Shown here: positions 23,819 to 32,041 of the stretch, piece after piece
How positions within the stretch are numbered: position 1 is the stretch's first letter
Layout: each line of letters starts with the position of its first letter
Source of the DNA: Candidatus Rokuibacteriota bacterium
GTDB taxonomy: Bacteria; Methylomirabilota; Methylomirabilia; Rokubacteriales; CSP1-6
Direction: 5' to 3'
Length of the DNA stretch: 42,933 nt
Assembly: GCA_016184365.1 (NCBI GenBank)
Contig: JACPCW010000132.1
Span: 1 to 42,933, forward strand
Translations under genes and position numbers: made by a program
Notes under the pieces: generated by a model
Told to the model about the DNA's origin: nothing
The model's database searches: none
What the model saw: the letters and a program-made list of their open reading frames with translations, nothing else

Positions 23819-25879
23819 ATGCGTTCGCGGTGGAGCGACGCGGAGGCGGCCAACCTCTCCGGTCTCGATCTTCTCGTCTACGCCTCACGACTGATCGGCG
23901 CGGAAACTTCGCTCGTCGTCTGGGGCGGCGGCAACACGTCGATCAAGACGACCGAGCGCGACTATCGCGGTCGCGAGATCCAGGTGCTGCGCGTGAAGGG
24001 CAGCGGCTCGGATCTGAAGTCCGTCCAGAAGAAAGACTTCCCCGGCGTGCGGCTCGACGACATCCTGGCGCTGATCGATCGCGACGACATGGGCGATCAG
24101 GAGATGGTGTCGTATCTCGCGCACGGGCTGGTCGAGCCCGGCGGCGCGCGACCGTCGATCGAGACGCTCCTGCACGGGTTCCTGCCGCGACCGGCGGTGA
24201 TGCACACGCATGCCGACGCGGTCGTGTCACTGACGAACAACGACCGCGCGCACGACACGCTCGCCGACGTCTACGGGCGCGACGTCATCTGGCTGCCGTA
24301 CCGGCGGCCCGGTTTCCGCATCTCGCGCGACGTCGCCGACGCGTTGCGCGCCCACCCGCACGCGAAGGCGCTGATCCTCGAGCGTCACGGCACCATCAAC
24401 TGGGGCGACTCGGTGAACGAAGCGTACGAGGCGACGATCGACCTGATCGGTCGCGCGGAAGACGCGATCGAGTCGAAGAAGCGCGGCCGCCGCGTGTTCG
24501 GCGCGGCCGCCGTGCCGGCGCTCGATCCGGCGCGCCGCCGCGCGCTCGCCGTCACGCTGGCGCCGCGGCTCCGCGGCCGGCTCTCGCAGCCGAAGCGGCA
24601 GATCGTGACGTTCGACGACTCCGCGGCCGCGCTCGAGTTCGCGTCGTCCGAGGCCGCCGCGCGGTTGTCGCAGGTCGGGCCCGCGACGCCCGACCACACC
24701 ATCTACACGAAGCGCCTGCCGTGCTTCGTCACGACGGACCGTGTCGACGACGCCGACGCGTTGGGGAACGCCGTCGACCGGAGCCTGGCCGGCTTCGTGA
24801 AGGACTACACCGCGTACTTCGAGGCGCACCGCTTCGATGGCGCGGAGCTCTCCGATCCGATGCCGCGCGTCGTGCTGGTGCCCGGCCTCGGCATGTTCAC
24901 GGCCGGCCGCGATCGCCGGACGACCGGCATCGTGAGCGACATCTATCACCACACGATCAGCGTGCTCGGACAGGCGTCGCTCTTCGGGCACTACGTCTCG
25001 CTGAGCGCGAAGGACGCGTTCGACGTCGAGTACTGGCCGCTCGAGCTCTACAAGCTCACGCTGGCGCCGCCGGAGAAGGAGCTCGCGCGGCGTGTCGCGC
25101 TCGTGACCGGCGCCGGCTCCGGGATCGGCCGTGCGGTCGCGAAGCGGCTCGCCGCGGAAGGCGCGCACGTCGTCGCGACGGACCTCGACGACACCGGCGC
25201 GCGCCGGACGGCGGACGACATCGTCGCGGCCGTCGGTGGCGGACGCGCGCTCGGTCTCACGCTCGACGTCACGAGCGAGGCCTCCGTGCGCGCCGCCTTC
25301 GAAGAGACCGTGCTCGCGTACGGCGGGCTCGACATCCTCGTGTCGAACGCGGGCATCGCGCACTCGTCGCCGGTCGTGCGCATGGAGCTGCGCGACTGGC
25401 TCACGTCGTTCGCGGTCAACGCGACCGGGCACTTCCTCGTCGCGCGCGAAGCCATGCGCATCCTGCTGGCGCAGGAGCGCGGCGGCGCGCTGGTGTTCGT
25501 CGCGACCAAGAACGTCATGTCGCCCGGGAAAGACTTCGCCGCGTACTCGGCGGCGAAGGCGGCCGAGGCGCAGCTCGCGAAAGTGCTCGCGCTCGAAGGC
25601 GCGCCCCACGGCATCCGGTCGAACATCGTGAACCCGGACGCCGTGTTCCAGGACTCGAAGCTCTGGTCCGAGGACGTCCGGCGCGAGCGCGCGGCCGCGC
25701 AGGGCATCGATCCCGCGCAGATCGAAGACTTCTATCGCAAGCGCAACCTGCTCGCCGCGCGCATCCTCCCCGAGGACGTCGCCGAGGCCGTGCTGTATCT
25801 CGCGTCGGACCGTTCCGCGAAGACGACGGGCTGCACGCTCACCGTCGACGGCGGCGTCAAGGACGCGTTCCCCCGGTGA
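23819..25879 (+). CDS. bifunctional class II aldolase / short-chain dehydrogenase fusion
   Basis: The 686-residue protein has an aldolase half (about 1-410) and an SDR half (about 420-686). The aldolase part has GGGNTSIK, VLRVKGSGSDL, the metal-site motif MHTHADAVVSL and ILERHGTINWG. The SDR part has the Rossmann motif VALVTGAGSGIGRAVAKRL, NAGIAHSSPV, the catalytic YSAAK and the C-terminal LASDRSAKTTGCTLTVDGGVKDAFPR. The architecture matches the RhaD/RhaE (rhamnulose-1-phosphate aldolase / lactaldehyde dehydrogenase) type, but related fusions may use other sugar or polyol phosphates. The stop overlaps the LLM gene (GTGA). Confidence 0.9.
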   Translation: MRSRWSDAEAANLSGLDLLVYASRLIGAETSLVVWGGGNTSIKTTERDYRGREIQVLRVKGSGSDLKSVQKKDFPGVRLDDILALIDRDDMGDQEMVSYLAHGLVEPGGARPSIETLLHGFLPRPAVMHTHADAVVSLTNNDRAHDTLADVYGRDVIWLPYRRPGFRISRDVADALRAHPHAKALILERHGTINWGDSVNEAYEATIDLIGRAEDAIESKKRGRRVFGAAAVPALDPARRRALAVTLAPRLRGRLSQPKRQIVTFDDSAAALEFASSEAAARLSQVGPATPDHTIYTKRLPCFVTTDRVDDADALGNAVDRSLAGFVKDYTAYFEAHRFDGAELSDPMPRVVLVPGLGMFTAGRDRRTTGIVSDIYHHTISVLGQASLFGHYVSLSAKDAFDVEYWPLELYKLTLAPPEKELARRVALVTGAGSGIGRAVAKRLAAEGAHVVATDLDDTGARRTADDIVAAVGGGRALGLTLDVTSEASVRAAFEETVLAYGGLDILVSNAGIAHSSPVVRMELRDWLTSFAVNATGHFLVAREAMRILLAQERGGALVFVATKNVMSPGKDFAAYSAAKAAEAQLAKVLALEGAPHGIRSNIVNPDAVFQDSKLWSEDVRRERAAAQGIDPAQIEDFYRKRNLLAARILPEDVAEAVLYLASDRSAKTTGCTLTVDGGVKDAFPR

Positions 25880-26796
25880 CGGCGCCGTCCTTCGGCGTCT
25901 CCTGCTCCGGGCATCCGCCGGACGCGCAGTTCGCGATCGCGCGGATGGCCGAAGCGCGCGGCTTCGACTCCATCTGGTGCGGCGACCACCTGGCGTTTCA
26001 CAACCCGATCTACGAGTCGCTGACGCTGCTCGCGAGCTACGCCAGCATCACCAAGCGGATCAAGCTGGGGAGCGCCGTCTATCTGCTCGCGCTTCGATCC
26101 CCGGCGGTCGCGGCGAAGGTGACGTCGACGCTCGACGTGCTCTGTGGCGGGCGGCTGATCTTCGGCGTCGGCGTCGGCGGCGAGAACCCGAAGGAGTTCG
26201 AGCTCGCCGGCGTTCCGCATCGGGAGCGTGGCGCGCGCGTCACCGAAGGCATCGACGTCGTGCGGACGCTCTGGCGTGACACGCCGGCGACCTTCAAGGG
26301 CCGATTCACGAGCTTCGAGAACGTGTCGATCGATCCGAAGCCGGTGCAGAAACCCGGTCCGCCGATCTGGATCGGTGGCCGCTCGGATGCTGCGCTCGCC
26401 CGCGCGGGACGCCAGGGCGACGGCTGGGTCTCGTACGTGATCCATGCGGACCGTTATCGCCAGAGCGTGGACAAGATCCACGCCGCCGCCGAGGCGGCCG
26501 GCCGGTCACTGGACGGTTTCGCCATGGCCCACCTGACGTTCATCACCGTCGGCCGGGACGGGGACCGCGCGCGCCGCCAGTGGATCGAGCGGATCTCGAA
26601 GCGCTACGCGCAGGATTTCACGCCGCTCGCCGACAGGTACGGCGTGTTCGGGACTCCGGACCAGTGCCTCGAACGGCTCGACGGTTTTCGCAGCGCCGGC
26701 TGCTCGTATTTCATCCTGAGCCCGTCGTGCCCGCCCGAGGAAGAACGCGAGCAGCTCGAGATGATGGCCGCCGAGATCCTGCCCCGCTGTCCATGA
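25876..26796 (+). CDS. LLM-class flavin-dependent oxidoreductase
   Basis: The 306-residue protein starts at GTG overlapping the aldolase stop. Luciferase-like monooxygenase motifs are visible: FAIARMAEARGFDSIWCGDHLAFHNPIYESLTLLASYASIT, LGSAVYLLALRSPAVAAKVTSTLDVLCGGRLIFGVGVGG, IDVVRTLWRD and PPIWIGGRSDAALARAGRQGDGWV. Members are F420- or FMN-dependent oxidoreductases with a TIM-barrel fold. The cofactor cannot be decided here. A palindromic repeat begins 2 bp after its stop. Confidence 0.9.
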   Translation: MTAPSFGVSCSGHPPDAQFAIARMAEARGFDSIWCGDHLAFHNPIYESLTLLASYASITKRIKLGSAVYLLALRSPAVAAKVTSTLDVLCGGRLIFGVGVGGENPKEFELAGVPHRERGARVTEGIDVVRTLWRDTPATFKGRFTSFENVSIDPKPVQKPGPPIWIGGRSDAALARAGRQGDGWVSYVIHADRYRQSVDKIHAAAEAAGRSLDGFAMAHLTFITVGRDGDRARRQWIERISKRYAQDFTPLADRYGVFGTPDQCLERLDGFRSAGCSYFILSPSCPPEEEREQLEMMAAEILPRCP

Positions 26797-26798
26797 AC

Positions 26799-26866
26799 AT
26801 GGGGGCCCCGAAATGGCCCCCATACCCCCAAACGCTCGGGGCGCCCCGGCGGAGCCGGGGCGCCCC
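26799..26866 (-). repeat. composite two-hairpin repeat, copy 2
   Basis: Read on the minus strand. Hairpin B: GCCGGGGCGCCCC with GGGGCGCCCCGGC, a perfect 13-bp stem with a 3-nt loop (26838-26866). Then GAGCG and GGGGGT. Hairpin A: ATGGGGGCC, loop ATTTCGG, GGCCCCCAT (26799-26823). It fills the gap between the LLM stop and the reductase start and may act as a terminator or attenuator. Confidence 0.8.
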
Positions 26867-26869
26867 TCG

Positions 26870-27559
26870 ATGTCCCGAGTGAAAGCGCGGGACTGTCGAG
26901 CCCGCGTCGTCCGCGTCACGCAACTCGCCCCCGCGATCCTTGCCGCGGAGCTTCGGATGGAGGACCCGCCGAGCTTCGAATTCGACGCCGGCCAGTGGGT
27001 GTCCGTTCCATTCGGACCGAAGAACGTCCGCGCGTACACGATCGCGTCGACGCCTGCCGAGCGCGACACGATCACGCTGTGCGCGGACGTCGCCCCGGGC
27101 GGTCTCGGCTCGCGGTGGTTCCGATCGCTGGTACCCGATCAGGTCGTCGAATTCAAAGGCCCGCTCGGCGGCTTCACGTTCGATTTCGCCGACACGCGGC
27201 GGCCCGTGTTCGTGGCGGAAGAGATCGGGATCGTGCCGATCCGGTCGATCCTCATGTCGCTCCGCGAGCGAGCCGACACGCGACCGGCGATGCTCCTGTA
27301 CCAGGCGCGGGACCGGGAGTCGCTCGTATACGACGCCGGGTTCACGGCGCTCGCCGAGCGCGGCGCCGGATTCGTCTACCATCCTCTGGTGACGCCGGAC
27401 GCCGGGGTGCTCGTCGCGGCCGTGGCACACCACGTGACCAGCACCGACGGCGTCGTCGCGTACGTCGCGGGCGGCGAGCAGACGATCAAGCGCGTCCGTG
27501 AGGTGCTGGTCTCGCGCGGGATGGACCGCAAGGCGGTGAAATGGGAGCGATTCTGGTAG
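26870..27559 (+). CDS. ferredoxin-NADP reductase-like FAD oxidoreductase
   Basis: The 229-residue protein begins MSRVKARDCRARVVRV, three nt after a repeat; an in-frame ATG at 26813 lies inside that repeat and would only add repeat-encoded residues. The FAD-binding RAYTIAS motif, FKGPLGGFTF and an NAD(P)-binding segment VAEEIGIVPIRSILMSL are visible, and the end VLVSRGMDRKAVKWERFW is the usual terminal strand. The normal GxGIxPxRS glycine loop is changed to AEEIGIVPIRS. No iron-sulfur or flavodoxin domain is attached, so it should be a partner reductase for a ferredoxin or oxygenase. The FAD part is confident; the partner is unknown. Confidence 0.82.
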   Translation: MSRVKARDCRARVVRVTQLAPAILAAELRMEDPPSFEFDAGQWVSVPFGPKNVRAYTIASTPAERDTITLCADVAPGGLGSRWFRSLVPDQVVEFKGPLGGFTFDFADTRRPVFVAEEIGIVPIRSILMSLRERADTRPAMLLYQARDRESLVYDAGFTALAERGAGFVYHPLVTPDAGVLVAAVAHHVTSTDGVVAYVAGGEQTIKRVREVLVSRGMDRKAVKWERFW

Positions 27560-27572
27560 GGCGGGGGAGCCG

Positions 27573-27651
27573 ATGGCGCTCGAGATGAGAGCGAAGTGCG
27601 AGCGATGCGGCCGCGATCTGTCGATCGGCAGCGACGCGTTCGTCTGCAGCC
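27573..27651 (+). pseudogene. N-terminal fragment of a DUF1272 zinc-binding protein
   Basis: ATG 27573 with GGGGGAG upstream opens MALEMRAKCERCGRDLSIGS and continues DAFVCS. This is the DUF1272 start (LEMRPxCExCGxDLP...ICSYECTFC) with its first CxxC and the following VCS. The sequence then leaves the family abruptly where ECTFC and the second half should be, and runs into a fragment of another gene in a different frame. It is a truncated remnant. Confidence 0.65.
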
Positions 27652-27825
27652 TCGCGCGGCACGCATCGCGGCACGTTCTGGGGCATCGCGCCGTCCGGGG
27701 GCCGCGTCGAGCTGCCGGAGATCGCGATCTATCGCGTGGCCGGCGGCAAGGTCGTCGAGCCGTGGTGCGCCTTCGACGAGCTCACGTGGATGCAGCAGTT
27801 CGGCGCGACGCTGGCACGCCCCTGA
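27652..27825 (+). pseudogene. C-terminal fragment of a SnoaL-like ester cyclase
   Basis: In the frame ending at TGA 27823 the sequence reads GTHRGTFWGIAPSGGRVELP, then EIAIYRVAGGKVVEPWCAFDELTWMQQFGATL. This is the conserved second half of SnoaL-like polyketide-cyclase/ester-cyclase proteins (HxGxFxGIxPTGRxVE...YRxxxGKIxExW). No start or N-terminal half precedes it; it abuts the DUF1272 fragment in another frame. A deletion joining two neighbouring genes explains both pieces. Confidence 0.7.
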
Positions 27826-27841
27826 CGGGCGAGGAGAGCTC

Positions 27842-29494
27842 ATGGCGGACCTGACAGGCGGAGAGCTGGTCGCGCGGGTCCTGAAGCAGGCGGGCGTGGG
27901 CCACGTGTTCACGCTGTGCGGAGGTCACATCCTGCCGATCTACGACGGGTGCGTCACCGAAGGCATTCGCGTGATCGACATGCGCCACGAGCAGGCGGCC
28001 GCGCACGCGGCCGACGCCTACGCGAGGCTGACGCGGAACATCGGCGTGGCGATCGTCACGGCCGGGCCCGGCGTGACCGACGCCGTCACCGGCATCGCCA
28101 ATGCGCAGGCCGCGCGGAGCCCCGTGCTGCTGATCGGCGGCGCCGCGCCGCTCGGCCTGCGTGGTCTCGGCGCGCTCCAGGACATGGATCAGCTCTCGCT
28201 GCTCCGGTCCGTCACGAAGGGCGTCTGGTCGGCGCCGGAAACGCGGCAGATCCCGGAAGTGCTCACGACGGCGATGCGCACGGCGCTCTCGGGCCGACCG
28301 GGGCCCGTGTTCGTCGAGCTTCCCGTCGATCTCTTGCTCAACCGCATCGAGGATCGTCTGGCCCCGATTCCGGAGCGGTACGTGCACCGCCCCGCGTCGC
28401 TCGGGGATCCCGATCTCGTCGTGCGTGTCGCGCACCTGCTGTCGCGCGCCGAGCGTCCCGTCGTCGTCGCCGGCAGCGGTGTGTACTGGGACGACGCCGC
28501 GAAATCGCTCGCCGCGTTCGCGGACGCGACCGGCATTCCGGTGTTCATGAACGGCGCCGGGCGCGGCGCGCTCGCGCACGATCATCCCGACGCCTTCGCG
28601 CAGGCGCGCGGCTTCGCGCTCGGCACCGCCGACGTCGTGCTCGTCCTCGGCGCGCCGCTCGACTTTCGACTCGGCTATGGCCGGCCGCCGACGTTCGCGG
28701 AGGACGCGATCGTCTGCATGGTCGACTCCGATGCCGCGGAGCTCGGACGCAATCGTCCGCTCGAGGTCGGCATCGCCGGGCACATCGGTCGCGTGCTCGA
28801 TCAGGTCGTCGATGTGCTGCCGGCCTCGCTCGCCGGCCGCTTCGACGAGTGGCGCCGCCGCGTCGGTGACAAGGAGCGCGCGGCGCGCGCGAAGCTCGAC
28901 GAGCAGACGGGGTCGTCGGACGTGCCGATCTCGCACTATCGGTGGGCGGCCGAGATCGCGGCGGTGGTGACGCCGGACACGATCGTCGTCGGCGACGGCG
29001 GCGACGTCGTCGGGTGCGCGTCGAAGATCGTGCGGCTCTCACGCGGCGGGCAGTGGCTCGACCCGGGACCGTTCGGTTGTCTCGGCGTCGGTCCGTCGTT
29101 CGCGATCGCCGCCAAGCTGCTGCATCCCGACCAGCGCGTGCTGCTCATCGCCGGCGACGGCGCGTTCGGGCTGAACGGGATGGAGATGGAAACGGCCGTG
29201 CGGTTCGGGCTGCCGATCACCTGCATCATCGGCAACGACGGCGGCTGGGGACAGATCCGGAATCCGCAGCTCTCGTTCTGGGGCGAGGATCGCGCCGTCG
29301 CGACCTCGTTGCCGGTGACGCGCTACGACCGGATGGTGCAGGCGCTCGGCGGCCGGGGTGTCTACGTCACCGACCCGCGCGAGATTCGTCCCGCGCTCGA
29401 CACCGCGCTCGCGTCGAACGACGTGTGGTGCATCAACGTCGCCCTCGATCCCGCCGCCTACCGGCGGACCGGGCAGGTCTCGATGGCGATCTGA
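27842..29494 (+). CDS. thiamine-diphosphate-dependent enzyme (acetolactate synthase / 2-hydroxyacyl-CoA lyase-like)
   Basis: The 550-residue protein starts at ATG 27842 after GAGGAGAG. The N-terminal PYR domain has [18 protein letters not shown] and the catalytic glutamate in [17 protein letters not shown] (E50), then [19 protein letters not shown] central domain (about 190-320) holds [15 protein letters not shown]. The C-terminal PP domain has the ThDP/Mg motif [20 protein letters not shown] with the closing [12 protein letters not shown]. Catabolic acetolactate synthase, benzoylformate decarboxylase and 2-hydroxyacyl-CoA lyase share this layout. No regulatory subunit gene is nearby, which argues against a biosynthetic acetolactate synthase. 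Confidence 0.88.
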   Translation: MADLTGGELVARVLKQAGVGHVFTLCGGHILPIYDGCVTEGIRVIDMRHEQAAAHAADAYARLTRNIGVAIVTAGPGVTDAVTGIANAQAARSPVLLIGGAAPLGLRGLGALQDMDQLSLLRSVTKGVWSAPETRQIPEVLTTAMRTALSGRPGPVFVELPVDLLLNRIEDRLAPIPERYVHRPASLGDPDLVVRVAHLLSRAERPVVVAGSGVYWDDAAKSLAAFADATGIPVFMNGAGRGALAHDHPDAFAQARGFALGTADVVLVLGAPLDFRLGYGRPPTFAEDAIVCMVDSDAAELGRNRPLEVGIAGHIGRVLDQVVDVLPASLAGRFDEWRRRVGDKERAARAKLDEQTGSSDVPISHYRWAAEIAAVVTPDTIVVGDGGDVVGCASKIVRLSRGGQWLDPGPFGCLGVGPSFAIAAKLLHPDQRVLLIAGDGAFGLNGMEMETAVRFGLPITCIIGNDGGWGQIRNPQLSFWGEDRAVATSLPVTRYDRMVQALGGRGVYVTDPREIRPALDTALASNDVWCINVALDPAAYRRTGQVSMAI

Positions 29495-30520
29495 GTGCGG
29501 ATCAGCTATCTGTGTCCACACGTGCGGATCGCCGGCGGCGTCCGGGCGATCCTCTCGTATGCCGATCGTCTCGCGCGCCGCGGCCACGACGTCGACGTCG
29601 TCGTTCCCGCGAAGTCGCGGCTCCGCGCGCTCTGGCGCACGTGGCGCGGTGCGGGCCCGTCCTGGGTCGCCGGTTTCGCGGCGCGTGTGCGCTGGGTCGA
29701 CGAGTTTCGTCCGTCGGATCTCGCCGGCGCTGACGTCGCCGTCGCCACGGCATGGTGGTCGGCGGCGGTGGCCGCCGCCGCGCCGGCGCGCGCGCGGTTC
29801 TACCTCGTCCAGCACTACGAGAGCCTGTACCACGGCCGTGCGGAGGTCGTGGACGCGACGTATCGGCTTCCCCTCCGAAAGATCGTCATCTCGACGTGGC
29901 TGGCCGACATCATGCGCGAGCGGTTCGCCGGCGAGGCCGACGTGCTCGTGACGCCCGTCGATCCGGCGCTCTTTCACCGCGTCGACGCGCGCGGCGACGG
30001 GCCGCGCCCTCGCGTGCTGATGCTGCAGCACTCGTACGCCTGGAAAGGCGTGGCCGATGGTCTCGAGGCGATCGCGCGCGTCCGGAGCCGCGGCGCACAG
30101 CTCCGTCTCGTCGGGTTCGGCGTGAAGCCGCCGCCGGAGCCGTCGCCGTACGACGAGTTCCACGCCGATCTCCCTCAAGAACGGCTCGCCGCGCTCTACA
30201 GCGGCAGCGACATCTATCTCTGCCCGTCGTGGGACGAGGGGCTCGGGATGCCGTCGATGGAGGCGATGGCGTGCGGCGCCGCGCTCGTCACGTACGACAA
30301 CGGCGGCTCGCGCGACTACGCGCGCGACGGCGAGACGGCGCTGGTCGCGCGCCGCCGCGACGTCGCCGACCTGGCGGACCGGCTCGAGCGCGCCGTCGTC
30401 GACGACGCGCTCCGCGCGAAGATCGCGGCGCGCGGCCGTGACTTCGTCGTGCGCACGTTCGACTGGGACCGGGCGGTGGAGCGGATGGAAGCGCTGTTTG
30501 TCGAAGCGGTGGAGGCATGA
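29495..30520 (+). CDS. GT4-family glycosyltransferase
   Basis: The 341-residue protein starts at GTG immediately after the ThDP gene stop. It opens MRISYLCPHVRIAGGVRAILSYADRLARRGHDVDVVV, the N-terminal Rossmann domain with its GG loop. The donor domain has RVLMLQHSYAWKGVADGLEAI, ERLAALYSGSDIYLCPSWDEGLGMPSMEAMACGAALVTYDNGGSRDYARDG, where the E-x7-E motif binds the nucleotide sugar. It is a retaining GT-B enzyme. With the methyltransferase and second glycosyltransferase downstream it may build a surface glycan. Confidence 0.88.
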   Translation: MRISYLCPHVRIAGGVRAILSYADRLARRGHDVDVVVPAKSRLRALWRTWRGAGPSWVAGFAARVRWVDEFRPSDLAGADVAVATAWWSAAVAAAAPARARFYLVQHYESLYHGRAEVVDATYRLPLRKIVISTWLADIMRERFAGEADVLVTPVDPALFHRVDARGDGPRPRVLMLQHSYAWKGVADGLEAIARVRSRGAQLRLVGFGVKPPPEPSPYDEFHADLPQERLAALYSGSDIYLCPSWDEGLGMPSMEAMACGAALVTYDNGGSRDYARDGETALVARRRDVADLADRLERAVVDDALRAKIAARGRDFVVRTFDWDRAVERMEALFVEAVEA

Positions 30521-30540
30521 CGGCCGTGTCGCGAACCCGA

Positions 30541-30609
30541 GCCGCGGCCCGGCTGTGCCGGGCCGTGTGCGAGCGAATGGGGGTCTGGGGGCCATGTCGG
30601 GGCCCCCAG
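30541..30609 (+). repeat. composite two-hairpin repeat, copy 3 (contains the methyltransferase start codon)
   Basis: Hairpin B: CGGCCCGGC (30545-30553), loop TGT, GCCGGGCCG (30557-30565). Spacer with GAGCG and GGGGGT. Hairpin A: CTGGGGGCC (30585-30593), loop ATGTCGG (30594-30600), GGCCCCCAG (30601-30609). The loop ATG is in frame with the methyltransferase. Confidence 0.82.
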
Positions 30610-31637
30610 TAGTACTGGTCCCGTGTCCGCTCTGCGGCGCCGACGACGCCGAGGCCCGCTGGTCCACGCCCGATCGCGCCTTCGGCGTGCCGGGCACGTT
30701 CACGGTGGCCGGGTGTCGCCGGTGCGGTTTCCTCTATCAGCGTCCGCGCGTGCGCGACGACGCCCTCGCCGCCTGCTATCCCGACAACTACCCGCGGCAC
30801 CAGGAGCCGTCGCCGCGCGTGCCGTTCAAGGGCTCGGCCGCTCGCGTCCGCGCCGTCCGGCATGCGCTCGCGACCGCCCTCGGCTATCGCGCGTTCGAGG
30901 ACCGTGACGCGAGCGCGCTCACGCGGCTCCGCGCGAAATGGCTCGGCTCGCGTCTGCGCTGGAGCTGTCCGCCGTGGCGCGGCAGCGGCCGGTATCTCGA
31001 CGTCGGCTGCGGATCGGGTGGCTCGCTCGGCGTCGCGCGCGCGCTCGGATGGACGACGGTCGCCGGGATCGAGATCGACGCGGCGGCGGCTTCGATCGCG
31101 CGTCGCTTCGCGGACGAGCTGCACGTCGGCGCCGTCGAGTCGGCGCCGTTCGCGCCGGCACGCTTCGATCTCGTCACGGCCTTCCACGTCCTCGAGCACC
31201 TGCCGGATCCGGTCGCCGCGATCTCGCGCATGCTCGCATGGCTCGCGCCCGGCGGACTGCTGGTGCTCGAGGTGCCGAATGCGGGCGGCCTCGGCGCGTC
31301 GGTGTTCGGTCGCGCGTGGAGCGGGCTCGAGCTGCCGCGTCACCTCTGGCACTTCTCACCCCAGACGCTCGAGGCGCTCGTGCGGCGCGCCGGCGGGGAC
31401 GTCGTGTGGTGCTGGCACCAGGCGAAGCCGCGCTATTACCTCTGGAGCGTGCGCGCCTGGCTCGCGGATCGCGGACACTCCGGAGTCGCGCGCATGACCG
31501 AGCAGCCGATCGTCTACGGCGCGTTGAAGCTCGCGCTCGAGCTCGCGCTGCCCGTCGTGTCGCGTCTCGGCCGCGGCGAGGTGATTCGCGTCGGCGTCGT
31601 GGCCGGCGCGTCCGGACGGTCGAAACCCGCGTGCTAA
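30594..31637 (+). CDS. zinc-ribbon SAM-dependent methyltransferase
   Basis: The best start is ATG 30594, which lies in the loop of a palindromic repeat. No ATG or GTG follows it before the first conserved residues, and earlier frames are closed or repeat-encoded. The 347-residue product begins MSGPPVVLVPCPLCGADDAE, then CRRCGFLYQRPR, a CxxC...CxxC zinc ribbon common in glycan-linked methyltransferases. The SAM fold follows: YLDVGCGSGGSLGVARALG, VAGIEIDAAAASIAR, FDLVTAFHVLEHLPDPVAAI and WLAPGGLLVLEVPN. The class is confident; the acceptor (sugar or lipid) is unknown. It lies between the two glycosyltransferases. Confidence 0.85.
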   Translation: MSGPPVVLVPCPLCGADDAEARWSTPDRAFGVPGTFTVAGCRRCGFLYQRPRVRDDALAACYPDNYPRHQEPSPRVPFKGSAARVRAVRHALATALGYRAFEDRDASALTRLRAKWLGSRLRWSCPPWRGSGRYLDVGCGSGGSLGVARALGWTTVAGIEIDAAAASIARRFADELHVGAVESAPFAPARFDLVTAFHVLEHLPDPVAAISRMLAWLAPGGLLVLEVPNAGGLGASVFGRAWSGLELPRHLWHFSPQTLEALVRRAGGDVVWCWHQAKPRYYLWSVRAWLADRGHSGVARMTEQPIVYGALKLALELALPVVSRLGRGEVIRVGVVAGASGRSKPAC

Positions 31638-31640
31638 ACT
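31635..31640 (+). promoter_or_regulatory. possible -10 box (TAAACT) of a promoter for the FmdB gene
   Basis: GTGCTAAACTCG at 31631-31642 recurs exactly at 34564-34575 upstream of the ABC ATPase gene, in otherwise unrelated DNA. The FmdB ATG begins 11 nt after the box, so the mRNA leader would be very short or absent. No -35 box is evident. Confidence 0.35.
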
Positions 31641-31651
31641 CGATGCCGGCT

Positions 31652-32041
31652 ATGCCGATCTACGAATACGAGTGTCATGGCTGTCGACGCCGCGTGAGTC
31701 TTCTCGTCATGCGGCCGTCCACCGCTCCCGCCCCGAGCTGTCCCCGCTGCGGATCCCACGAGCTCTCCCGGCTGATGTCGCGGTTCGTCACGGTGAAGTC
31801 CGAAGACGCGCGGCTCGGGTCGATGGCCGACTCGGCGAGTCTCGGCGACCTCGACGAGAACGACCCGGGAAGCGTCGCGCGCTTCATGAAGAAGATGGGC
31901 AAGGAGTTCGGCGACGACCTGGGCGACGATTTCGAAGCCGCGGTCGACGAGGCCATGGCCGAGTCGGACGACGACGGCGGCGCGGGCATCAGCGACGCCG
32001 AGGCTTCGGGCGCGCCGTCGGGCTCGTCGGACGATCTGTGA
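31652..32041 (+). CDS. FmdB-family zinc-ribbon protein
   Basis: The 129-residue protein begins MPIYEYECHGCRRRVSLLV, the hallmark of FmdB putative regulatory proteins. The first CxxC (C8, C11) is followed by SCPRCGSHELSRLMSRF, completing one zinc ribbon. The C-terminal half is very acidic (SLGDLDENDPGSVARFMKKMGKEFGDDLGDDFEAAVDEAMAESDDD), as in FmdB proteins with an Asp/Glu tail. An ATG at 31643 would add three residues and is less typical. FmdB was named for a formamidase locus but its role is unclear. It overlaps the GNAT gene (GTGA). Confidence 0.85.
   Translation: MPIYEYECHGCRRRVSLLVMRPSTAPAPSCPRCGSHELSRLMSRFVTVKSEDARLGSMADSASLGDLDENDPGSVARFMKKMGKEFGDDLGDDFEAAVDEAMAESDDDGGAGISDAEASGAPSGSSDDL

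Noticed and set aside
26813..26869. Upstream ATG 26813 as start of the ferredoxin-reductase-like gene
   Set aside because: It would place 19 residues encoded wholly by palindromic repeat before the conserved domain; ATG 26870 fits better. It is kept only as a note on repeat placement.
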